Source: Trileptium ribeirensis
Lineage: Eukaryota > Nematoda > Enoplea > Enoplida > Thoracostomopsidae
Assembly (NCBI GenBank): GCA_030248225.1
Contig: JASANE010003235.1
Span: 16,340-80,339 of the forward strand
Length of the DNA stretch: 64,000 nt
Direction of reading: 5' to 3'
The position numbers and the translations under genes were made by a program. Position 1 is the first letter of the stretch, and every line of letters begins with the position of its first letter. The notes below the pieces were generated by a model, which saw nothing but the letters and a program-made list of their open reading frames with translations, did no database searches and was not told the origin of the DNA. Below, one piece after another: positions 34,979 to 46,100 of this stretch.

Positions 34979-35288
34979 TTATATTTGTTGATATTTTCTG
35001 ATGCTGCCCTGTGGCAACATTTTGTCGTACTGTTGGAGAAACTGTTCTAGCATTCACTTATGCCTTCATATGCATTTTTGAATTCTCGGGCTCTCTGAGT
35101 ACAGATCATTGAGTTGTTTAAGACTGTATAGCTTATTTTATACAAGTGGCAGTCCTATATTGCTAACTTTTACTGAGCAATTCTGCGTTCCTGCTCCAAA
35201 TCGTATTGTTTGCCTACTGCTTTCAAGCTAGTAATATTTAATTTCAATAAAAATTATATTCAGAAATCATGTCGAACTTGTGATTTAG

Positions 35289-35381
35289 GAATTTGGGGTT
35301 TGCTGGTCGACAGACCATACAATAATAATTGTATAGCTAATCAATTATTGTCAACAACCGTTCACGAACTGAAAAGTCTGT
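35289..35381 (+). CDS. Candidate exon a of an unidentified + strand gene
   Basis: Open between an acceptor (cttgtgatttag) and a GTGAGC donor, reading IWGLLVDRPYNNNC, then STTVHELKSL. It ends in phase 1, and exon b below continues in frame after a 53-base intron that contains a CTTAAC branch-point-like motif and the acceptor cttttgcccag. No family is recognised. An unspliced reading (HELKSLCEHEEPEDL..) is also open, so the intron is inferred. Confidence 0.4.
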
Positions 35382-35434
35382 GTGAGCACGAGGAGCCCGA
35401 AGACTTAACTTCTGGTGGCGGCGCTTTTGCCCAG

Positions 35435-35511
35435 CTACTCATGGTACGCCTGAAGTGCCACCTTTGGCGGTGGATTCGCCAAAAGAAGCCCTTGTGAGCG
35501 AGCCTTTGCAG
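35435..35511 (+). CDS. Candidate exon b of an unidentified + strand gene
   Basis: Reads THGTPEVPPLAVDSPKEALV and SEPLQ, ending in phase 0 at CAG|GTATGC. Codon-like composition and the good acceptor support coding. The next exon found (38166) needs a different phase, so at least one exon between them is missing. Confidence 0.4.
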
Positions 35512-36249
35512 GTATGCTTCGCTTAAAACAGCTAAACGTTCTTGTTGGTCGACGCTGCGTATTAAATGTTTTGTCAGTTCCTATTAAAACATTCCTGGAA
35601 TAAATTTTCAAATTATGCAAGGTGGCTGTGTTGCAACTCTGGTTTATTTTTTTAAAATCTGGGGGTATTAATTTTTTTACCGGTGTGTATGTTTTGTCAA
35701 TAGTGTTTATTTCAAATTCTAAATATATACAATATCGTTGTTTATAATACTAGTTGGTAAAAAACGCCCATGTGGAAAAATATAGCGTTAGGTAATGTGT
35801 ACTGAATTGGCTATGTAAAGCAGGGTTGTTACTGAAAAATGCTCATACACAAATAAGCGAAATGCCGAGGTAATGCGTTACGGCAAAGGTTTTGCTTTGA
35901 AAAAATGCATTTATTTTCTTAATAAACATGCCATTGGCCTTTGCAGTAAATAAAATGCTCTATTGTTTTCAATTTACGTAGTTCTGTGTTGGGCTTGGTT
36001 TATTGTGCAAATATATTGCGATGGAAATAGAACAACCTTTTGAGCATGAAAAAGTTTAATTCAAGATAGAAAAAAATTTTGAAACTAGTGGATGGCGTGA
36101 GCACATTATTTTACAACACTTCAAGTTTTTTATTACTTTAATTGACTATTCAGTGTTACAAACCTGCAGTACAAACTCATGTAGAATTTAGAAAACGTGG
36201 ATAACACAAAAAATAAACTGAGAATAATAATAAAAAGAAGCAAAAAACC

Positions 36250-36787
36250 GAGGCACAAAAGAAGAAGGAAAGAGCAGAGAATGCTAAACCTCGATAGGTT
36301 TTCCGGTTGTATCTGGTCTCAGATTAAAGATTCTTGCAAAAAATTAGAACGGTCGGTATTAGTTTAAATGTGTTATGTAAATTCATGTTGCTGCAATAAG
36401 TCTATAAAAGTTAGCATAAACTCGTTTACGGTGAAAGGGCCAGGGAAGAACGGAAATACAGATTTGAAAACGGAAGTATTTTGGATTTAACACTGATCGA
36501 TGAACCGATACGAAAAACGAGGCACAGAAGAGAAGGAAAGAGCAGAGAATGCTAAATTTCGATAAGTTTTCCGGTTGTATCTGGTACTGCAGATTAAAGA
36601 TTCTTCCAAAATTAGAACGGTCGGTATTAGTTTAAATGTGTATGTAAATTCATCTTGCTGCAGTAAGTCTATAAAAGTTAGCTTAAATTCGTTTACGGTG
36701 AAAGGGCCTGAGAAGAACGGAAATACAGATTTGAAAACTGAAGTATTTTGGATTTAACACTGATAGATGAACCGATACGGTCAAATC
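36250..36787 (+). repeat. Tandem duplication, 269-bp unit, 2 copies
   Basis: The block starting 'gaggcaca' at 36250 is repeated from 36519 with high identity ('gagcagagaatgctaaa', 'ttttccggttgtatctggt', 'cggtgaaagggcc', 'tattttggatttaacactga'). Small indels separate the copies. Confidence 0.95.
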
Positions 36788-38165
36788 GATAAACCGAGAG
36801 AATCATATCAAAAAATATGTATACAATTTTTTTTTGACATTTTTGGCCAGTTTTTTGATATGTATGCACATTTTCGCTACTGATATTATTAGATTTCGTA
36901 ATTGCCTTATTAAATAATCTAAAGGCTACTAACATGTTTTCACCCGTCCTTAATTTTATTGTTCTGTACTCTTAATCATATATCGAGCGTGGAGATCTTA
37001 TGGTAGATTGGGACTGGAAGCGAGTGGGTCAGTGATATCGTCGAGTGGGATTTCCCCATCATTTCATAATGAAGTGTCCAGAATGAGACTTAAACTTGCT
37101 TATATTATATGTAGCAGTATTTGACATTGTTAAGTACTCGCCAGAATCATGATCATTAGCTCGCTCGATGCTTGAAGCATTTTATAACACTGCTGGCTCG
37201 CTCAAAAGCAACAGTCATTTATGTACTGTTGAGTACTGTAATTCAAACTGAAGGTTTGAATTATTTTGGTTTATGTCTTAATAAACGCTACATGCGCACT
37301 GTACAAATATAGCCAAATGAAATAGCAGAAATCATTAGAAAAAGGTGATATGTTACGATTCGGAGCAACACTATTAGTGATATTTTAGATTCGTTTACAC
37401 AAATGAATGAATTTTGTGCAAGCATGAGGGCATGGATTTTGATTTTTCATTACGCAACTATACGAACTTGATTCATACTCGTCTTGAGTACTCGTATCAT
37501 ACTGGTATGTACCTGACAGTACTATAACCGGCATTGAGCAAATCTCCTTACTGAATAAGGTATTCTCAAGAATATGCTTAAAATTCCATGATTGTTTAGG
37601 TTTGTTTTGTCATAATGTTTTACCGATTTAAAAAAGTTATGAGTTTTAAAAGTATACCTGGACAAGTTTTTTTAAAACAGACTTCTTTAGTGGCTGGGCA
37701 CAAATTTCCTTCAATTAACGTTCATACTGTTCTTTCTACATATAAGTTATTATAGCGGCCAACAGAACTGCACCCAAATTTAATTCCATTCGTTTTCTGC
37801 AATTATTATTTGGAGAGTTTAATCATAAAATGACTGTCTTTATCCCGAATTAATTTGATTGGATTTGAAAAATGAGCAGCACCTGTTTTTTGGTTTACAC
37901 ATTTTATTAGACTGCAGAATATTGTTAAACTGAAACGTGGTGTATTTTATATCGCCACTTTATGCCAAAATGGGTCTTAAGTTACAAAATGGCACAATTT
38001 GTAGGGTGCGAGTAAAAAAAGAGAGAGTCTAAATGAGACGGAATCCGTTTCGAGATAATAAAAAAATTCTACATCGGTAACCGTAAACATTAAATCCTAA
38101 ATCTCAATTATAATTTTATTGTATTAGTTATGAAATTGTAGGTTTTATTATCGTTTTGCTTTTAG

Positions 38166-38267
38166 GTTCATGGGATGAAAATTACATACGCGAAGAAAAT
38201 GACTCACATCAATGTCAAACGATTGAAGACTGCAATGTGGTCGATTCTAACAAAAAACGCTCGAAAG
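38166..38267 (+). CDS. Candidate exon c of an unidentified + strand gene
   Basis: Acceptor tttgcttttag, donor G|GTATTT. It reads SWDENYIREENDSHQCQ, then TIEDCNVVDSNKKRSK, a hydrophilic, intron-flanked segment that looks genuinely coding. It enters needing one base and leaves in phase 1. Exon d continues this phase. Confidence 0.5.
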
Positions 38268-38533
38268 GTATTTACTGTTGTACAATTATTATTTTCAGGT
38301 CATTGTAAGGTTGGTTGAATTTCTTGTTAGGGATGATAGATTGCAGTATGTTACTGCCTGGTCTTTCTCACTGTGAACGGATTACGAATTTTTATGTGAA
38401 GAAAATCCCAAATTAAAGTTTTCTCATGTTTTGAAAAAATTGTAATAATGAAAGATTGGGGTCAGTTTTAGAATATTTTTTCGTTTTTAGTAGTTTTCAG
38501 TTTTTAATTACAAATTTTTAGGCATATTTTTAG

Positions 38534-38589
38534 TGAAACGGTTGTGGTTTACCAAAATTGATACTAAACTGAGCTACTACTGTAAAGAA
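38534..38589 (+). CDS. Candidate exon d of an unidentified + strand gene
   Basis: Acceptor atatttttag, donor GTAAGT. In the phase left by exon c it reads VKRLWFTKIDTKLSYYCKE, the only open frame. The pattern (basic-x-Trp-Phe ... Leu-x-Tyr-Tyr) is reminiscent of the first strands of a PH domain, but one short exon cannot prove that. Confidence 0.45.
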
Positions 38590-38939
38590 GTAAGTGCAGA
38601 ATGATGGATTGAACTTTACAGATTAAATGCTATTAAACGAAATTTCGATCGATTTCGAATTTACATATTTTGGCCGGGACTGTAGTTACTTGCACAACAA
38701 ACAGTGATATGAGTCAATGCTCAAAGACCACTGTAAGGTCTAAAACTGAGCTGCCTGTGCCATTTTAAGGCTTCAGAATAACAATTATAATACACCTGCA
38801 ATACATTACTGACAACGCTACTTTAATTTCCGCCGGTTATACCTGGGGGCGCACGATTTGGTCGGTTCTCTAGTCCGAAGCCTGAAGGCAAGGGGGGACT
38901 AAACATGGGGCGATTACCCATTTGAAATCGAACGCTGTC

Positions 38940-39260
38940 CACTTGAATTGGCGGGACCATGAAATGCTGTATCTGTCACAAAACGTCGAAAATGTGTAAT
39001 GTAGAAACTGAATGCAATTGTGCATGCGTCAAGAGAAAATTATACATGATGTTAGTCCCACAGGTGATAATTTGGAGATTTATTAGCCAAAATATTGAAA
39101 ATACGCATATTTTTTACTTCACGGGAGAATATTTTCATAATTTTTAGTCGTAAAGAAAATTTCCCAGGTGAAGACAAAATTTACCTTGGGCCATGGCTTG
39201 GACATAAGAGGAGGTCGACATACCTGGAGCCTATCCTCTATTATGCAAAAGCCGTTTTTT
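38940..39260 (+). repeat. Dispersed repeat family R2, copy 2
   Basis: Counterpart of 1480-1835. It lies between candidate exons d and e, hence probably in an intron. The 62-codon ORF at 38959 is part of this repeat. Confidence 0.55.
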
Positions 39261-39760
39261 GGGGGGAAGGCTAATTTTTGAAAAACCTAAAAAGACGAAA
39301 AGTTTAAAATTTATAGCTAACTATTACAAAAGTCATAATCTGATAATTCGAACCAACTAGCAACAACGTTCCACGCAACTAGAATTATTAATTTTATCAC
39401 ATTCAGGGCACCCTTGGAAACATACTGAACCAATAAAACTGCGCGTACAGCTGAATTTACATAATGGTAAAATTTGACAATTTAAGTCCAGCAATTTTGC
39501 ATAAAGTTTCCAACCCTCCACACCGTCAACAAAGAAAACTACAAACTCATACTTCGTATCGGTTTACAATAATTAAACCTATGTGTTTAGCGGATTAAAT
39601 AACCCTATAAGTCCATCCTTCACACCTAGTTCGTGACTGATATTTGAAATTTATCGCACCGGCGTGTAAGCAGGATAAAGATACTACCGGGGTCCCGGCT
39701 TCAACATGGTGGATCCAGAAATACGTGGAGAGCACTGATCCATAACACGCTTCATTTTAG

Positions 39761-39851
39761 TCATTCGGAGGGACCGGCGAATTGTTGGGAACGTTGTACT
39801 GACAGTTTCAAAAGTCCGGCCGCCACCTTGCTTGGAGAGGCTGGCTGTAAG
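39761..39851 (+). CDS. Candidate exon e of an unidentified + strand gene
   Basis: Acceptor cttcattttag, donor AAG|GTTAGA. It reads HSEGPANCWERCTDSFK, then SPAATLLGEAGCK, rich in Cys, and ends in phase 0. The same frame stays open upstream to about 39640, so the 5' boundary may be earlier. Exon f follows in phase 0. Confidence 0.5.
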
Positions 39852-39924
39852 GTTAGAGTTTTTTAATGTGACATCACATGTCGTGAAACAACTGATCCAT
39901 TCATTTAATCATAATTTATTATAG

Positions 39925-40095
39925 GAACGACTGACATCTTGTTCAATCGCTGATCAATCTGCCACCAATAACACAAATGGCAGCTTTTCCGCTAGTGTGG
40001 ATACCAGCGGTTCCTCAAAAATGACCGGAACCGAAACTTTTCAATCGATGTGCAGACAAATCACTAACCATATTCCTTCTAGGTATCATTGGTGA
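39925..40095 (+). CDS. Candidate terminal exon f of an unidentified + strand gene
   Basis: Acceptor taatttattatag. Only phase 0 is open: ERLTSCSIADQSATNN, a Ser/Thr/Asn-rich stretch, then ETFQSMCRQITNHIPSRYHW and TGA at 40093-40095. Alternatively the donor AG|GTATCA at 40083 is used and the gene continues. I do not recognise the protein. The gene would be convergent with BROX. Confidence 0.5.
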   Translation, partial: ERLTSCSIADQSATNNTNGSFSASVDTSGSSKMTGTETFQSMCRQITNHIPSRYHW

Positions 40096-41079
40096 TCTGA
40101 CAACCCCGTTTGTTTTTCGTTACTTCCTTGACACATGTGCAACGAAAAGGTTAGCAATTTACGTTCGAAATATTCATCAAGTGGTTTCGTTCCTAAGTCG
40201 CTGCAGTAACTTGGCTCTGCTTGAGACATTTCACTGCTACGCCGATACTCCAAACATAATGAGTTTTAGCGGTAGTTTCCTTCGCATCTAAATGATGGTG
40301 TTGGTAACTTTGGTGTTAGTAGTGTTTGCTGCAGTAGTATTAGATTATTTTTATTTTGTTGTCATCGTAAAACTGCAAATTATCTTGGTTATTTGGTTGT
40401 GACAGAGCACCTTTGGTTGGGTTATAAGATTTTCGAAATTTTGTATTTTAATCTTGATTTTTACATAATTTTATGAGTTCCAGGCTAACTCAATTTAGTC
40501 AAAATAAGCAGATAAACATTATCGTTTTGTGTTTTCTTATCTGAAATTTCCACTGCCATAATCATGTGTCATTTTTTCTGCGTATCTGCCGTTAAACGCT
40601 GTTAGTTGTACACAAGTTTCAGACAGAAATTTCTATGCCAGGGACGCATATTGATTGTCTTGTCAGTTTGTCATTACGCAGATGAGCGCCTTTCTATAGA
40701 ATACTAAGAGACGGTATACTACTAGCCACAGTTGACCGTTTCTCGCTTTAGTTTTGTCTTTAACAGTAAACTCTTCCGACTCTTCTTCGTCGTCATCTAC
40801 TGGAAGCATAATAAACCCATGTTTGAAAATCAAGAAATTATTCAATTTGTATCAAAATCGAAATTGATCGAAATTACGGTTAATCGGCGCAATCTTCTTA
40901 TATCGTTCGAAATTTTCTACCATTTTGTACTTATCTCTCAGCGAACCGTATAACAAACCTACGATAGCTGACATTATTATAAATGTATATTGTCGTCCAT
41001 TAGTTTTAAAAATTACAATAAAATACCAGAAAAATAAAATCACTGTGTTATGCACATAAGGCATGCGATAAAGATATAC
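40096..41079 (-). other. Possible further BROX 3' exons, not proven
   Basis: Two segments on the - strand look coding. The first begins after a 'gtcag' acceptor at about 40970 (IVGLLYGSLRDKYKMVENFE..). The second begins at 40799 after 'gcttccag' (DDDEEESEEFTVKDKTKARN). The first fits the phase left by the candidate BROX exon 10. I cannot align either to the BROX tail, and no CAAX-like end is visible. Confidence 0.25.
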
Positions 41080-41119
41080 CGTCGTTATTATCTTGTTGAG
41101 ATAGCGGTTTTCGGTGCAC
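41080..41119 (-). CDS. BROX: Candidate BROX exon 10 (micro-exon)
   Basis: Acceptor gtcgtttttttag with a long pyrimidine run, donor G|GTATAT. In the phase left by exon 9 it reads VHRKPLSQQDNND. It could correspond to the family's YFQKIPTEAPQLE, but the match is too short to be sure. Confidence 0.3.
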
Positions 41120-41496
41120 CTAAAAAAACGACAAATTTTCAAAATAACATAAAACATATGATTGCATTGTGGATGTTAAGTGCGGAGGCTACATAACATG
41201 TATGATAGCACATAAATTTAAAACTTGATTTCAGCTTTGGTGTATTGAGCTACTGCCTATTTGGTGATACAGTTATATAATTTGCGACAAAAATTAATAC
41301 ATAAGACGGACTCATTGCCTAGATCGGTACAATTTTTTCCGAGCAGAGAATCTATAGTATGCGACTACTAAAAATATTAAGAAATCCCTAGAGAGCGTAG
41401 CCGGGGGCGGGGGGAATTCACCAAAACCACTCCCCTTCATTTCTTTTGACATTAAAAATAACTAAATGGTTGTCATAGAAAACATAATTATAGTTA

Positions 41497-41649
<153 letters not shown>

Positions 41650-42639
41650 CTAACTGGAAACACGATAATATAAGCAATTCAACATTATTACGTTATTTAC
41701 GTAATAGAATACTTTTTAGCTAAACCTATAAAACCCCCGAAACTCAATCACTATGCTATTAGGCTATCACAAATTATCCAAATTCATAGTCTTTCATCGT
41801 GCACATTGAAAAAATTTTCCTTCCAGAAAATGTTGCCAAATGTCGATTATGTATTAGTTCGATTGGGAGTCAGCCAACGACTGCCCTATCACCCAATCTG
41901 CCTTCCAAAACCAAATATTGGTGGGGAAATAAAATTGGAACTACAAAATGATATATAAATGAAACAACCGGGGCAAACATATTGGAACAATGTAAATCCC
42001 ATGTAGAAAGAACAACTTCGCATTGCAATAGCACGCCAAACCCTAACGATCCTACCTATAAAAACTAGTTTCCTATGCGTAAAATTACTAGTTGCTCTCA
42101 AAATCCAACCTAATCAAAAGTTATGTTATTCACGCACATATACATTTTATCAATTATGAATATCAAGGGTACAACAAAGTATAGCGATAATCATACAAGC
42201 GGCATAAGATTACAACGAAATTATACATGGAAAGGCACTTTTACGGCCTTAATTAACAAAACGAAATCAGCATAAATATGATACGATGAATGGATAAACA
42301 GTTGTACATAATCAACATACTCAAATTATCAATTTAAACATGTATATACGAGAATAATGGTACTATTAGGTTCGCAAAAATCAATAAATTCATGTTACAT
42401 CGACACATAATAATTATGTCAATGGGTGCCTTTATGGCAAAACGAGCAACATGGTACAACAAAGTAACAAAAATATGCAAATCAAATGTGTCAGTGAGTG
42501 CCTTTATGGCGATACAAACAGTATATAATACGACAGTTAACCATTCCTGAAATAGTAGTGATATCAATACGGATCATGAAAATGCGGCGGAGCAGAACGA
42601 ATTGTCAAGAATACATAGTTATGTAGCGAGATCATTGGG

Positions 42640-42850
42640 CCTAGTGATTCCTGATTTATTCCGATTACATATATATATAGGGATTCCTGATTTGCTCCAA
42701 TTACCAACATATATATAGTGATTTCTGATTTGTTCCAATTACCAATATATATATTGATTTCTAATTTTTTCCAATTACCTACATATGTATATAGTGATTA
42801 TCAAATACGCTGTAAATAGTGATTATCAAATCTGTTCCAATTACATATGC
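42640..42850 (+). repeat. Degenerate tandem repeat, ~45-bp unit
   Basis: Four to five units of 'gatttctgatttgttccaat' followed by 'tac' and a TATATATA tract, in the intron after BROX exon 8. Confidence 0.8.
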
Positions 42851-43005
42851 ATACGCGGGCGGGTAGAAAGGCTTCGCTTTCGCGCAACCATAGTTGCTGT
42901 GGCTCGATTTGGGAGAAAATATACGTAGTCAAATTCGTTAATTTTGGCCATTAGACTGTGGCCAGGATTAACATATCTCGTAACGATCCAGCATGGATGT
43001 GTTAC

Positions 43006-43111
43006 ATAAGAATAACAAAACTCGCCATTGCCAGATAAAACTGTTGCTTCAGCTGTAAATACGAACGCCATTTCTCAAACCGATCAGGATCAAGGGACTT
43101 GATGCTATTGT
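43006..43111 (-). CDS. BROX: BROX exon 8
   Basis: Acceptor ttatcttatttcag, donor AT|GTAACA. Reads DNSIKSLDPDRFEKWRSYLQ and LKQQFYLAMASFVIL. This matches the [20 protein letters not shown] region. Reading through the donor gives an immediate stop (Met-stop). Confidence 0.9.
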
Positions 43112-46100
43112 CTGAAATAAGATAAACAAAATTATAAAAACAGAATGAATATTTTGTAAGTTTGTCCGATCCACGATCACAAATAAATTGAGCGTGTATT
43201 TTATTTATCACCCAAATAAGCCACAACGCCACCAAGCCACAAGACAAAACCAGAGAGCTAATTGATTTCCCGATCACACGATCACAGAAGCTACACGAAA
43301 ATGATGACCGCAAGGAAGGAAGGTACTTTTTTCATTCTTTATTTTTATATTAAAATTAATATTTTTTTCGCATAACTGATTAAACAGGTCATCACACCTG
43401 GCTAAACAGCTTTCAGTTGATAAACGTCAACACTTACACACCTGAGCTATTAGGATGATAATGTCTCTTGATTTCGAATACATGAGATCCGCTAAAATTT
43501 TGGGTTCCCACAGGTTAAATATTTCTTAGATAAATTTTTTATCCCCTTCAATGTGGGTACTATTTCCCAAATATTTCAAAGCCTTCGGAAAAGCAGGGAT
43601 CCATACTTTTTCATGTCCCCTGGTTCGGAACATTGTGCCCTGAGTTCGCGCCCACTGGTATAATTTTCAGTAGAAAATGGAAAGGCCACACCACAATCCA
43701 TTAAGATTCATTGAATATCTGGCGGCAGGACCAGTTGTAATGACATCATCGTTTTATTGCTAATTAGTTTCTTATAATTCAATCACATTTCACTGAAATA
43801 TTCACTGGAATTAAGTGATGGCGGCCTTGTCTTTGATCTTTTGACAAATGTACGACGTACCTGATTCATTTATTTTTTCCGTCGCTTATCAACTAAAAAC
43901 AACCATAAATAGAACGCTATATTTCAAATTCTTCCAAAATCCGACATATTGTAGTGTATAAATAGGCAATTATCAAACGGAATCAACCGTCCTTGTATTT
44001 TAGTTCATCTTCACCGCGCATTTCAGGCACCGCTTCTTAGCGAACTACATATTATTCCACTTTTCTTTTTCAATTTAGCCATTATTCAATTCCATTTTCG
44101 ATATTGGCAGTTCCGAGACAGAAAGCTGTTAATCACCGGTGGAATATAACAGTTTACAGAAAATATTGTAACGAACGAATCGTTTCCACCGCATCTGAAT
44201 TTTTAGCCAGTCATTAATTTTACAACGACTTTTAAGCTGAATCACCTTTTAGTATAGTCACAAATACAATTTCACACACTTCATAAAAATAAGGATAAGA
44301 TTTGTTACTCTAGTGTCCAGTTTAACTTCTTAATTATTGTTTTTGGGTATCGTGTTAGGTCCAGTTGGGCCTAACCTAAGCGTTTCTAAACACCCAAACT
44401 ATAAATCAACGTTTGAGAATAGCACTGTAGAAAATTATCTCAGCGCTTATTCGATTATTCTCCGTTTCGAATATGCGTTTCGCCGTCCGTATCTAGATCG
44501 AAGAGCCGAACTAGTTTCTACCACAGACCACTGTTATTCAGTGCAACATCGGCTCCAGAAATCACTGCAGCTTTTCGAGCGAGCGAGGACGAAGCGAACA
44601 GGACCGGAGTAATTACTTGTTGGTGCAGTACGTCAGCCTTTTAAATGTAACAGATGTAGTAAATGTATAAAAGAGGCTAGGCGTAGATCACAAAGGCACA
44701 AACCGTATGTATCGAACCCAATTCCGCTTGATAAATTTGACATCAAGTTTTAGAGTTGTGGACAAAAATAAAAACAAATTTTTGGCGAACAGTTAGCGAA
44801 AAATTTGGGAATAATAATAATTTAACAGCTATTGATTTTTCGCGAACGATCTGCGAATAATTTGTTTTTATTTCCGGTCCTAACTGCATGTCCTGGAATT
44901 TTTTCACAGGAGGGAGCAAAAATTTTCGATGGAGTCCTAACCGGAGAACCGGTTTATCCCAGATGCACCCAAAATGGCAAGGGCGCTCCACCTTCGCTCT
45001 TTGGAGAAGCCGGTTTCCGTTATATTGCAGTTTGGGCAAACACCTAAGGCGTTAGTTGACATTAGGTGCTTATAGCTGGATTGCTATTTGTCAAGCCTGC
45101 TCACGATCTCAAAACGTGAGTTCGGACACAAGTCGTGACTTTACCTCGCGCTCAAGGACATGATTTTCGATAGGACGCGAGCAGTCACTATTTTAGAATT
45201 TAGCATCGTAATTTAGTAACATGAACACTTGAAAAACGCGACTGAAATTTCATTTTTATCGCATACATTAATGCATTAAAGGCTGTGAACGCAACAACGC
45301 GACTAAGAATGTCATTTGATGAACTCGAACAAACGTGTACAAACGGCAAATATTCGTAAACGCCGCAAACTGTGTTTCTATATCCACAATTTTGTCCTTC
45401 GTGTTAGCTAAACAGCGATATATCGACAGCAAAATTGCTATTGCGAATTTTTGAGCGATTCAATTTGGTTTCTGATAAAAGAACCGTCCAACCATGGTTA
45501 ATGTACCTAACGTAAGCTCACTCATAAAGGCGCCTAGCTACGTTCCTTTTAGTTCCCTTAAAATCCGACACCACGATATATCTGGCTACTCCAAATATAT
45601 AGTTATATGGAATAATGCCGTAACTAAAACTAGAGCTTAGCATTTTGTTCACAGGGCCAACAACTGACTGTACATAATTATGGTACTGTTATCTCACACA
45701 ACATTGTCGTCTTCGTGTTCGTCCAGAAAATCCATAATCAGAAATTTTGAATATCACATCTTGAGACATCTTTATGTGACTGTAGCCGCAACGGCATTAA
45801 TAAACAAATTTACATATTTATAAACACGATCAAACTAGGTTACCTGCTTTCTCGAACATTTGACTTGTTTCGTAGGCCAGAGCCGAAATCAAGCTTGCCG
45901 AGTGCTTCAATTCCACCGCTCTCGCAACGGTCACTAAATCACAAAAACAAATAAATTTTCGCAATATTTCGCGCTAACCACTTTCCTCCGCTCGCTTTGA
46001 CTCAAAAACAGGATTCATTAGTGTTACAAACAATATTAAAATGCCATGCAAAAATATTTCACGCTTCGATTTCCCCAATATAGTTGTGCTGAATGTTCTC

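Noticed and set aside
44337..44612. 91-codon + ORF in BROX intron 7
   Set aside because: No recognisable domain, no splice context and no similarity to other copies in the window.
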